From: Halorubrum coriense DSM 10284
GTDB lineage: Archaea > Halobacteriota > Halobacteria > Halobacteriales > Haloferacaceae
Direction of reading: 5' to 3'
Length of the DNA stretch: 33,530 nt
NCBI RefSeq assembly: GCF_000337035.1
Contig: NZ_AOJL01000008.1
Location: forward strand, 43,213-76,742
Position numbers and translations under genes: made by a program. Below are positions 16,423 through 24,794 of the stretch, piece after piece; positions within the stretch are counted from its first letter, which is position 1; each line of letters starts with the position of its first letter. Under the pieces are notes generated by a model, which ran no database searches, was not told the DNA's origin, and saw only the letters and a list, made by a program, of their open reading frames with translations.

Positions 16423-17178
16423 TCACTCCGTCCGCGGGACCGCGTACGCGCCGACCGCGAGGAAGCCGGCCGCGAGCGCGGTCAACACCAGCAGGTCGCC
16501 GGCCCACGCGCCGCCCTCGAAGGTGATCGCCCGGGTCCCCCGCGCGAAGTACGTCAGCGGCGAGGCCGCAACCGCGGGCAGGAACCACTCCGGCAGCAGC
16601 GACGGGGTGACGAACGTCTCGGAGAGGAAGAGGAGGGGGAGCGCGACCGTGTTGCTCGCGGCGATCACGCCGTCCTGCGAGTCGGCGAGCGCGCCGAGGA
16701 CGGCCCCGAGCCCGCAGAACAGTGCCACGGCGACCGCGACGAACACCGGCAGGACGGCCAACGCGGGCGACAGGATGAGCGTCGCGTCGGTCACCCCCAG
16801 CACGAGCCCGAGGATGAGCAGGCTCGCCGCGCCGATGATCCCGACGTTGACGAGGGTGTGCGCGAGCAGCCACTCGGCGCGCGACAGGGGCGTCGTCGCC
16901 AGCTTCTCGAATCGCCCGCCGTCGCGGTGGCGCGCGATCTCGGAGCCGACCCGCGACAGCGGCGTGAACAGCACGACGACCGCGAGGTAGCCGGGGATGT
17001 AGTAGCCCGCCGGCTCGGCGAAGAGGCCGCCCCCGGTTGGTTGCGTCCGCACCAGCGCGCCGAAGATGACGACGAGGATGACGGGGAAGAAGAAGGTGAA
17101 GAACACCGCCGTCCGGCGGCGCGTGAACGAGCGCGCCGCCGCGAGCGCCTCCGTCCGAATCCGACCGAGGCGGGTCAT
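16423..17178 (-). CDS. ABC-2 type transporter permease
   Basis: 251 residues with about six membrane segments. The first (VFFTFFFPVILVVIFGALV) is followed by an extracytoplasmic loop with YYIPGYLAVVV, then the ABC-2 features FEKLATTPLSRAEWLL and PLLFLSETFVTPSLLP. It forms the membrane part of an exporter with the ATPase encoded just upstream, with a four-base ATGA overlap (17175-17178), so the two are translationally coupled. The cargo is unknown; such pairs export drugs, lipids or polysaccharides. Confidence 0.92.
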   Translation of the reverse strand: MTRLGRIRTEALAAARSFTRRRTAVFFTFFFPVILVVIFGALVRTQPTGGGLFAEPAGYYIPGYLAVVVLFTPLSRVGSEIARHRDGGRFEKLATTPLSRAEWLLAHTLVNVGIIGAASLLILGLVLGVTDATLILSPALAVLPVFVAVAVALFCGLGAVLGALADSQDGVIAASNTVALPLLFLSETFVTPSLLPEWFLPAVAASPLTYFARGTRAITFEGGAWAGDLLVLTALAAGFLAVGAYAVPRTE

Positions 17179-18212
17179 CGGTCCCCCCCGTCGGCGACGG
17201 CCTCGACCGCCTCGCCGTCGCCTTCCCGCCGCGTGTACTCCTCGCCGGTGAGCCGCAGGTACACGTCCTCCAGCGACGGCTCGGACCAGGAGAGCGATTC
17301 GAACGCGACGCCGGCGGCGTCGAGCGCGTCGACCGCGTCCCCGATCGACTCCGGACGGACGCCCCGGACCCGGAGTCCGCCGTCGGTCGCCTCGACGGCC
17401 GGATCGGTCCCGAGGCGCTCGCGGACGCCGGCCGCGACGCGCTCGACGGTCTCCTCGCTCGTCGCCGCCGCGGTGTCGGCGTCGAGGCGGGGCGCACCGC
17501 CGTGTTCGGCGACGAGCCGGTCGGGAGCTCCGCTCGCGACGACCCGTCCGTCGCGGAGCAGCGCGACCCGGTCGGCGAGCCGCTCGACCTCGTCCATCGC
17601 GTGGCTCGTGAGGAAGACGGTCGTCCCGCCCGCCGCGAGCCGCTCGATGAGCCGGTGGATCGCCCGACGGCCGGCGGGGTCGATCCCCGTCGTCGGCTCG
17701 TCGAGGAAGAGGAGGTCGGGATCGTTGACGACGGCTGTCGCGACGCAGGTCCGACGCTTCTGCCCCCCGGAGAGCGTCTCGTACCAGGCGTCGGCGTCGT
17801 CCGCCATCCCCACGTCGTCGAGGACGGCCTCGGTGTCGCGCGCCTCGTCGTACAGCCCGCCGTAGTAGTCGACTAACTCTCGGGCCGTGAGCCGCGCGGG
17901 CGGGTCGAACGACTGCGGGAGCAGCCCGATCCGGGCCGGGTCGACGGTCGCCGGCGGCGCGCCGAAGACGCGCAGTTCGCCCGCCGCCTCGGTGGTCCCG
18001 GTGAGCGCGCGCACCAGCGTCGTCTTCCCAGCCCCGTTCGGACCGATGAGCCCGAACACCTCGCCGGCCGCGACGTCAAGGTCGACGCCGTCGAGCGCGA
18101 CGACGTCGCCGTACTCCTTCCGGACCCCCTCCCCCGCGACCACGGGGTCGGCCGCGGACCCGGCGGCTGCCGTGCCCCCGGTCGCGGCGTCGGCGGTCGC
18201 TGTCTCGTCCAT
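17175..18212 (-). CDS. ABC transporter ATP-binding protein (exporter type)
   Basis: 345 residues from the ATG at 18212. An Ala/Thr-rich N-terminal extension of about 23 residues precedes the domain. Walker A is GPNGAGKTT (57-65), the Q-loop is in LLPQSFDPP, the signature is LSGGQKRR, Walker B is LLFLDEPTTGIDP, and the switch His is in TSHAMDE. The C-terminal ~100 residues resemble the extra domain of CcmA/DrrA-like exporter ATPases and end in the acidic SLEDVYLRLTG. It pairs with the downstream ABC-2 permease. A TATA-like CCTTACGC lies about 30 bases before the start. Confidence 0.93.
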   Translation of the reverse strand: MDETATADAATGGTAAAGSAADPVVAGEGVRKEYGDVVALDGVDLDVAAGEVFGLIGPNGAGKTTLVRALTGTTEAAGELRVFGAPPATVDPARIGLLPQSFDPPARLTARELVDYYGGLYDEARDTEAVLDDVGMADDADAWYETLSGGQKRRTCVATAVVNDPDLLFLDEPTTGIDPAGRRAIHRLIERLAAGGTTVFLTSHAMDEVERLADRVALLRDGRVVASGAPDRLVAEHGGAPRLDADTAAATSEETVERVAAGVRERLGTDPAVEATDGGLRVRGVRPESIGDAVDALDAAGVAFESLSWSEPSLEDVYLRLTGEEYTRREGDGEAVEAVADGGDR

Positions 18213-18359
18213 GCGGTCGACTGCGGTCGCCGCGCGCGTAAGGGTTATCTTTCGGTCGACGCCGGCGTCGCCGCGCCGGCGGGTGCGGCGACGCTCGCCG
18301 CGACCGCTCACCCGGTCCGGTCCGTTACGCCTAAGCGACGCGCCGCCGACTCACGGGAC

Positions 18360-20990
18360 ATGCACTACCACGAGGCGGCGGCGTTCCTCTTCGACCTCCG
18401 CCGCTTCTCGGTCAAGCCCGGCACGGAGCGGGTGGAGGCGCTGTTGGCGCACCTCGGCGACCCGCAGGAGGCGGTCCCGTTCGTCCAGATCGCCGGCTCG
18501 AACGGGAAGGGCAGCGCGGCGCGGATGACCGAGTCGGTCCTCCGGGAGGCGGGGCTGTCGGTGGGGTTGTACACCTCGCCGCACCTCTCCGCGCTCGCCG
18601 AGCGGGTTCGCGTCGACGGCCGGCAGATGACCGAGTCGGCGATCGCCGACTTCGTCGACGACGTCCGCCCGTGGCTGATCGACCGGGCCGCCGCCGGCGA
18701 GCCGCTCACCTTCTTCGAGGTCGTCACGGCGATGGCGGTCCGCGAGTTCGCGCGCCGCGACGTCGACGTGGCCGTCCTGGAGGTCGGCCTCGGCGGCGAG
18801 TACGACGCGACCAGCGCGGTCGACCCCGTCGCGACCGCCGTGACGAACGTCTCGCTCGAACACACCGCGGTCCTCGGCGACACGGTCGCCGAGATCGCCC
18901 GCACGAAGGCCCGGATCGCCCGCCCCGACGCGCCGCTCGTCACCGCCTGCGACGGCGAGGCGCTCGACGTGGTCCGCGAGGTCGCCGGCGAGGCGGGCGC
19001 GCCCGTGACGCGGGTGACCGGCGACGGCGGGGCGAACGACGGCGGAGCCGACGAGCGCGACGACGGGGGGAACGACGGCGACCGCGAGGACACCGACGAG
19101 CGCGACGCCGAGCCCGCCGACCCGCCGGCGTTCGCGGCGACCTACGAGGGGCGGGTCAGCGCCACCGACGCCGAGGTCGCGCTCGCCGGCGAGCGCGAGG
19201 GCACCTACCGGATCCCGCTCGTCGGCCGCCATCAGGCGACGAACGCGGCCGTCGCCGTCGGCGTCGCCGACCGGACCGCGGCCGCGCTGGGGACCGACCT
19301 ACCCGACCGCGCCGTGCGCGACGGCCTCGCCAGGGCGACGTGGCCCGGCCGCTTCGAGGTGATCGACACCGCGCCGCTGACGGTGCTGGACGGCGCGCAC
19401 AACCCCGCGGCCGCTCGCACGCTCGCGGCGACGCTCGCCGAGTACGAGTACGACGACCTCCACCTCGTGTACGCGGCGATGCACGACAAGGACCACGCCG
19501 AGACGGCGGCGGCGCTCCCGGACGCGTCAACGGCGGTCACCTGTCGCCCCGCCATCGACCGGGCCGAGGACCCCGCCGTCCTCGCGGCGGCGCTGCGCTC
19601 CGCGGGCGTCGAGGGCGTGACCGCCAGCGGCGACGTGGCGGACGCGCTCGCGACGGCGGTCGACCGCGCCGACGCGGACGACTGCGTGCTGCTCGTCGGC
19701 TCGCTGTTCGCGGTCGCGGAGGCCCGGGCGGCGCGGACGCGAACGGTCCGGGAGCGGACGGTGCGCGGACCCGACGACGCGGCCCACGCGCTCGACACGG
19801 CCGGCGTCCCACCGGACGGGATCGCGGCGCACAGGGACGGTGTCGACCACCGGGTGCTCACGCTCCGACTGCGCGGCGACCGGGCCGAGCGCGTCGCGGC
19901 CGCGGTTCGGTCCGTCGGCGGCGACGCCGCGCTCGGGGGGCTCGGCGCGGGCGAGGACCGCGGGGCCGGCGGCGAGCAGGTCCCGGTCACCGTCGCGGGG
20001 ACGGTCGCCGAGCTCCACGCGCTCGTCGACCGACTCGCCGCGAGCGACGGCGGCGGGCTCGGCGGCGTGGCGACCGACCTCGCCGCGGCGGCCGGGATCG
20101 CGGGGCCCGAAGGCGGTCCGGCGTCCGCGGACGACGACTCCGCCCCCGAGTTCCCGTGGAGCGACCGGACTGCCGTGATGGGCGTGCTCAACGTCACGCC
20201 GGACTCCTTCCACGACGGCGGGCGGCACGCCGACCTCGACGACGCGGTCGCGGGCGTCGAGCGCATGGTCGACGCCGGAGTCGACATCGTCGACGTCGGC
20301 GGCGAGTCGACCCGGCCGGGCGCGGAGCCGGTCCCGGTCGAGGCGGAGATCGAGCGCGTCGTCCCGACGATCGAGGCGATCCAGTCCGTGCCCGCGGTCG
20401 GCTCCGGTGACGTGCTGGTCTCGGTTGACACGCGGAAGCCGGCGGTCGCGGCGGCGGCCCTCGACGCCGGCGCGGACATCATCAACGACGTGACGGGGCT
20501 GGAGGACCCCGAGATGCGGTCGATCGTCGCGGACGCCGACTGCCCGGTGATCGTGATGCACAGCCTCGACGCGCCGGTCGACCCGGACGCCGACCCCGAG
20601 TACGACGACGTGGTCGGCGAGGTCGTCGACGCGCTGCGCGAGCGCCTCGCGCTGGCCGACACCGCCGGGATCGACCGCGACCGCGTCATCGTCGACCCCG
20701 GGATCGGCTTCGGGAAGTCGCCGGTGGAGGACTTCGAACTGCTCGCGCGCTGCGACGAGTTCGCGGCGCTCGGCTGTCCGGTCCTCGTCGGTCACTCCCA
20801 CAAGTCCCTCTACGGCGCGGTCGGGCGCGAGGCGGACGACCGCGAGCACGCGACGGTCGCGGGGTCCGCGCTCGCCGCCGACCGCGGCGCCGACATCGTC
20901 CGGGTCCACGACGTCGCCGAGAACCGCGCGGCGGTCGACGTCGCCGCCGCGGTCGACGGCGCGCTCCGCGACGGGGAGGGCGCGGAGTGA
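18360..20990 (+). CDS. folCP: FolC-FolP fusion: folylpolyglutamate/dihydrofolate synthase and dihydropteroate synthase
   Basis: 876 residues. Residues 1 to about 430 are a Mur-ligase-like FolC: P-loop GSNGKGSAA, LYTSPHLSAL, FEVVTAMA, LEVGLGGEYDATSAV and the C-terminal LDGAHNPAA. From about residue 597 to the end is FolP: GVLNVTPDSFHDGG, VDVGGESTRPGAE, INDVTGL, DPGIGFGKS and VGHSHKS. Dihydropteroate synthase joins the pterin to its acyl partner, and FolC adds the amino acid tail. Between them (about 460-595) is a separate region not belonging to either enzyme. A disordered Asp/Gly/Asn-rich insert lies inside FolC near residues 220-257. Fused folCP genes are known in haloarchaea. Monocistronic or leading the DHH gene, which is 76 bases downstream with its own TATA-like element. 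Confidence 0.95.
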   Translation: MHYHEAAAFLFDLRRFSVKPGTERVEALLAHLGDPQEAVPFVQIAGSNGKGSAARMTESVLREAGLSVGLYTSPHLSALAERVRVDGRQMTESAIADFVDDVRPWLIDRAAAGEPLTFFEVVTAMAVREFARRDVDVAVLEVGLGGEYDATSAVDPVATAVTNVSLEHTAVLGDTVAEIARTKARIARPDAPLVTACDGEALDVVREVAGEAGAPVTRVTGDGGANDGGADERDDGGNDGDREDTDERDAEPADPPAFAATYEGRVSATDAEVALAGEREGTYRIPLVGRHQATNAAVAVGVADRTAAALGTDLPDRAVRDGLARATWPGRFEVIDTAPLTVLDGAHNPAAARTLAATLAEYEYDDLHLVYAAMHDKDHAETAAALPDASTAVTCRPAIDRAEDPAVLAAALRSAGVEGVTASGDVADALATAVDRADADDCVLLVGSLFAVAEARAARTRTVRERTVRGPDDAAHALDTAGVPPDGIAAHRDGVDHRVLTLRLRGDRAERVAAAVRSVGGDAALGGLGAGEDRGAGGEQVPVTVAGTVAELHALVDRLAASDGGGLGGVATDLAAAAGIAGPEGGPASADDDSAPEFPWSDRTAVMGVLNVTPDSFHDGGRHADLDDAVAGVERMVDAGVDIVDVGGESTRPGAEPVPVEAEIERVVPTIEAIQSVPAVGSGDVLVSVDTRKPAVAAAALDAGADIINDVTGLEDPEMRSIVADADCPVIVMHSLDAPVDPDADPEYDDVVGEVVDALRERLALADTAGIDRDRVIVDPGIGFGKSPVEDFELLARCDEFAALGCPVLVGHSHKSLYGAVGREADDREHATVAGSALAADRGADIVRVHDVAENRAAVDVAAAVDGALRDGEGAE

Positions 20991-21066
20991 CCCGGGATCG
21001 GTCCGCGGTCCGGACTCCGCGCCGCGCCGACGGCAGCGTTTTGCCTCGCGACCCCGTCGCGTCCGT

Positions 21067-22575
21067 ATGACCCGACGCCTGCTGCTCGGCTGTAGCGCGG
21101 TCGGGAACGCGCTCGTCGAACACGCCCGCGACGAGCGCGGCGAGCGCGACGACCTGGTGGCGATCACCGACGACACCGGCTGGGTGTCGACGCTGCGCGA
21201 CCGCAACGTCGCCACCGTCGAGGCCGATCCGAGCGACCCCGAGACCTACCCTGACAGCGCCGCTGTCGTGCTGATCGCGAGCGACGATCCAGAGCGCAAC
21301 GTCGCCGCCGCGCGCGCCGCCCGGGCGGCGTACCCGGACGCGATGATCGTCGCGCACCTCGGGACGACGCCGACCGACGAGCAGCGGGCGGCGGTCGCGG
21401 CGGTCGCCGACCGTGTGGTCGACCCCGTCGAGGCGGTCGCCGACCGCGTCTTCGAGGCGGTCGGCCTCGACGGGGAGCGCGGCCCCGCCGGAGGGTCCGC
21501 GGCCGGCGCGGAGGCGTCCCTCACCGACGAGGGGGGCCGCGAGAAACCGGCCCGGCTGCTCGCGACGCTGCGGGGGCTCTCCGGGCCGCTGTTGATCGTC
21601 GCGCACGACAACCCCGACCCGGACGCTATCGCGAGCGCGCTCGGCCTAGCGCGGATCGCGGCGTCGATCGGCGTCGACGCCGACGCGTGTTACGGCGGCG
21701 AGATCGCCCACCAGGAGAACCGCGCGCTGGTGAACCTCCTCGACATCGGCCTCCGCCCGTTCGACGACATCGACCTCGACGAGTACGCGGGGATCGCCTT
21801 AGTCGACCACTCCCGGGCCGGGATCAACGACAGCCTCCCCGAGGACTACCCGGTGGACGTCGTCGTCGACCACCACCCGCCGCGGGGGCCGGTCGCGGGG
21901 TCGTTCGTCGACATCCGGCCCGCGGTCGGCGCGACGAGCACGCTGATCGCGGAGTACCTCTCGCGGTACGGGATCGCGCCGGACCGCGAGCTCGCGACGG
22001 CGCTCCTGTACGGGATCCGGATCGACACGAAGGACTTCACCCGCGCGACGGCAATCGACGACTTCGAGGCGGCGGCCGACCTGCTCGCGCACGCCGACGA
22101 GTCGACGCTCGAACGCGTCGAGAGCCCGAGCGTGAGCCCGGAGACGCTGCGCGTCCTCGCGGCCGCCATCGAGAACCGCGACGTGCGCGGGTCGGTCGCG
22201 GCCTCCTGCGTCGGCGAGATCACGGACCGCGACGCCCTCGCACAGGCGGCCGAGCGGCTCCTCGACTTGGACGGCGTGACGGTGACGTTCGTCTACGGGT
22301 ACATCGACGACGTGATCTACGGCTCCGCCCGCGCCCGCGGTGCCGACCTCGACGCGGGCGAACTGCTGCGCGACGCGCTCGACCCCGTCGGGTCGGCCGG
22401 CGGCCACGCCGCGATGGCCGGCGCGCAGGTCCCCCTCGGGATCCTCTCGGAGGTCTCCAAGTCGGAGTCGCTGCCGGACGTCGTCGAGGCGTTCGTCGCC
22501 GGGCGGTTCTTCGAGGCGCTCGACGACGCTCCGGTCCAGCCCACCGGACTCCCGGCGGAGTTCTCGACCGACTGA
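21067..22575 (+). CDS. DHH-family phosphoesterase with N-terminal Rossmann (TrkA-N-like) domain
   Basis: 502 residues. Residues 1 to about 135 resemble a TrkA-N/RCK nucleotide-binding domain (LLLGCSAVGNALVEHA; VLIASDDPERNV). The DHH domain follows, with metal ligands in AHDNPDPDAIASALG, ALVDHSRAG and the signature VVVDHHPPRG. The DHHA1 substrate domain has the GGHAAMAGAQ motif. DHH-DHHA1 enzymes cleave nanoRNA, pAp or cyclic dinucleotides. The regulatory-looking Rossmann domain suggests control by a nucleotide, which is inference. Substrate not resolved. A GTTTTGCC TATA-like element is about 28 bases upstream. Confidence 0.88.
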   Translation: MTRRLLLGCSAVGNALVEHARDERGERDDLVAITDDTGWVSTLRDRNVATVEADPSDPETYPDSAAVVLIASDDPERNVAAARAARAAYPDAMIVAHLGTTPTDEQRAAVAAVADRVVDPVEAVADRVFEAVGLDGERGPAGGSAAGAEASLTDEGGREKPARLLATLRGLSGPLLIVAHDNPDPDAIASALGLARIAASIGVDADACYGGEIAHQENRALVNLLDIGLRPFDDIDLDEYAGIALVDHSRAGINDSLPEDYPVDVVVDHHPPRGPVAGSFVDIRPAVGATSTLIAEYLSRYGIAPDRELATALLYGIRIDTKDFTRATAIDDFEAAADLLAHADESTLERVESPSVSPETLRVLAAAIENRDVRGSVAASCVGEITDRDALAQAAERLLDLDGVTVTFVYGYIDDVIYGSARARGADLDAGELLRDALDPVGSAGGHAAMAGAQVPLGILSEVSKSESLPDVVEAFVAGRFFEALDDAPVQPTGLPAEFSTD

Positions 22576-22636
22576 GCGCGACAACGCGTCGCATTACGGG
22601 GCAAGAGACTCGTCGCTCGCGGCCGACGCGCCCACC

Positions 22637-23380
22637 GTGCCCGACGGACTCTACGACGAGCGGCCGCGGCTGTACGACGCGATCCAGTCCGACTGGGCGT
22701 ACGACCGCGACGTCGACTTCGTCCGCGACGCGCTCGTCGACCGCGATGTCGACCCGGAGCGCCTGCTGGAGGTCGGCTGCGGCACCGGCGAGCACACGCG
22801 CCGGTTCGCGACCTGCGGGGTCGACGTGACCGCGATCGACGTCCACGAGGGGATGCTCGCGGTCGCGCGGGAGAAGTGCGACGCCGCGGCAGCGATCGAC
22901 GGCCGCGGCGCGGTCGACTTCCACCGCACCGGCCTCCCGGATCCGGCCGTCGGCGACGCCGGCCCGTTCGACGTGGCGGTCGCGATCCGCGGCGTCGTGA
23001 ACCACCTCGCGCCCGACGACCTTGACCCTGCGCTCGCCGCGCTTCGGGACCGCCTCCGACCCGGCGGCGTCCTCGTCTTCGACAACTCCCCGCTGCCCGT
23101 CGACGGGAACCGGCCCGGGCTCGACGTCGGCCGCGACGCGGACGGGGCGATCGAGTACGTCCGCGTCGCCCACCACGTCGCGACCGACGACGGCCGACTC
23201 GACTGGCGGGCGGTGACGTTCACCCCCGACGGCGACCCGTTCACCGACCGGCGTCGGATGACGCCCTTCTCGGACGACCGCATCGCCGACGCGCTCGCCG
23301 GGGCGGGGTTCGACGAGGTCGACGTCGTCGACGGTTACGGACCGGACGACGCGCGGAGCGTGTTCGTCGCGGTTCGGTGA
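22637..23380 (+). CDS. Class I SAM-dependent methyltransferase
   Basis: 247 residues starting at GTG 22637 (VPDGLYDERPRLYDAI). SAM-binding motif I is LLEVGCGTGEHT, the acidic motif is VTAIDVHEGML, motif IV is FDVAVAIRGVVNHL, and the post-IV motif is LRPGGVLVFD. The substrate is unknown; small-molecule methylation is common in this fold. The start is placed after the short gap from the DHH gene; a TATA-like GCATTACG lies about 41 bases before it. The longer in-frame extension overlaps the DHH gene in another frame and looks like a shadow. Confidence 0.85.
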   Translation: MPDGLYDERPRLYDAIQSDWAYDRDVDFVRDALVDRDVDPERLLEVGCGTGEHTRRFATCGVDVTAIDVHEGMLAVAREKCDAAAAIDGRGAVDFHRTGLPDPAVGDAGPFDVAVAIRGVVNHLAPDDLDPALAALRDRLRPGGVLVFDNSPLPVDGNRPGLDVGRDADGAIEYVRVAHHVATDDGRLDWRAVTFTPDGDPFTDRRRMTPFSDDRIADALAGAGFDEVDVVDGYGPDDARSVFVAVR

Positions 23381-23480
23381 GTCGAACTGCCCGCCGCGGT
23401 GCGGGCGATCGCGTCGCCGGTCGTGCGGGGATCGCGCAACGGTCGCAACGTACATAGGACGCGCCGGCCAACTGTGGGTC

Positions 23481-24551
23481 ATGACCGACGACATCGTCGA
23501 ACACCGCCGACTGGTTATCGCCGGCACCGGTATCTCGGGGCTCTCCGCGGCGATATACGCCGCGCGGTCGAACAACGACCCGCTGCTCATCGAGGGCGAC
23601 GAGCCGGGCGGCCAGCTCACGCTGACGACCGACGTGGAGAACTACCCCGGCTTCCCCGAGGGGATCTCCGGGCCGAGCCTGATCAACGATATGAAAGAAC
23701 AGGCGAAGAAGTTCGGCGCGGAGTCGCGCAACGGCGTCATCGAGGATGCCTCGAAGGAGCCCGCGGGCCACTTCCGCGTCGCGCTCTCCGACGGTGACGC
23801 CTACACCGCCGACGCCGTCATCGCCGCGTCGGGCGCGAGCGCCCGGACGCTCGGCGTCCCCGGCGAGGAGGAGCTGATGGGGTACGGCCTCTCGACGTGC
23901 GCGACCTGCGACGGCGCGTTCTTCCGCGACGAGGACATGCTCGTCGTCGGCGGCGGCGACGCCGCGATGGAGGAGGCGAACTTCCTGACCAAGTTCGCGG
24001 ACACCGTGTACGTCGCGCACCGCCGCGAGGAGTTCCGCGCCGAGGACGTGTGGATCGAGCGGACGATGGACAAGGTCGACGACGGCGAGATCGAACTCCT
24101 CCTCAACACCGAGCTCACCGAGATCCACGGCACTCCCGAGGACGGCATCGACCGCGTGACGCTCGTCGAGCACCCGGAGGGCCACCCCAAGGAGAAGCTC
24201 GACGACCCCGCGACCGCCGACGCGGTCGACGAGTACGACTTCGACGTGGGGGCCGTCTTCTACGCCATCGGCCACACGCCGAACACGGACTTCCTCGAAG
24301 GGACCGGCATCGACACCGACGACGACGGCTACCTAATCACCGAGGGCGGCCGCGGCGGCGGGCAGACCCGCACCGGCGTCGAGGGGCTCTTCGGCGCGGG
24401 CGACGTGGTCGACTTCCACTACCAGCAGGCGGCCACCGCCAGCGGCATGGGCGTGAAGGCCGCGCTCGACGCCGACGAGTACCTCTCCGAGCGCGAGCGC
24501 GCCGGCGAGCTGTACGCGGGCGAGATCGACGCCGCGGCCGCGGACGACTAA
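23481..24551 (+). CDS. trxB: Thioredoxin reductase
   Basis: 356 residues. The FAD-binding GTGISGLSAAIYAA is at the N-terminus, the redox pair CATC is at residues 140-143, the second nucleotide-binding site has VVGGGDAAMEEA and HRREEFRA, and the FAD tail is GLFGAGDVVD. It passes electrons from NAD(P)H to thioredoxin. It is about 40 residues longer than typical bacterial TrxB because of an acidic insert (EHPEGHPKEKL region) and an acidic tail. A partner could be the small thioredoxin at 8.2 kb. A TATA-like GTACATAGG is about 28 bases before the ATG. Confidence 0.93.
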   Translation: MTDDIVEHRRLVIAGTGISGLSAAIYAARSNNDPLLIEGDEPGGQLTLTTDVENYPGFPEGISGPSLINDMKEQAKKFGAESRNGVIEDASKEPAGHFRVALSDGDAYTADAVIAASGASARTLGVPGEEELMGYGLSTCATCDGAFFRDEDMLVVGGGDAAMEEANFLTKFADTVYVAHRREEFRAEDVWIERTMDKVDDGEIELLLNTELTEIHGTPEDGIDRVTLVEHPEGHPKEKLDDPATADAVDEYDFDVGAVFYAIGHTPNTDFLEGTGIDTDDDGYLITEGGRGGGQTRTGVEGLFGAGDVVDFHYQQAATASGMGVKAALDADEYLSERERAGELYAGEIDAAAADD

Positions 24552-24639
24552 TCGATTTTCGAGGACTCGGTCGTTCTCTTTGCCAGATTCGGGTTATCAG
24601 CTCTGTGAACTGTCGTTACCACCCCACTGAACCGTTCTA

Positions 24640-24790
24640 ACGCCCCAGCCGTGTGGCGCACGCTCGCTGCGCCCGCCACACGACTGCCCCTTCGAGTCTC
24701 ACCCCGTACAGCACCTCACGCCTCCCCACCCTCGTCGCTCGCAGGCACGCGCCACCACGATTCCGATTATAAATACCTGCCGTCGCCGCC
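24640..24790. repeat. Stem-loop and possible dispersed intergenic element between convergent genes
   Basis: Between the 3' ends of trxB (plus) and ilvA (minus). It contains a perfect 9-base stem (CGTGTGGCG at 24650-24658, CGCCACACG at 24674-24682) around a 15-base loop, followed by a C-rich stretch with TTCGAGTCTCACCCC and an AT-rich TTATAAATA near 24770. From memory, this type of sequence recurs in haloarchaeal intergenic regions. It could act as a two-way terminator. No open reading frame of note is present. Confidence 0.4.
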
Positions 24791-24794
24791 CGAT

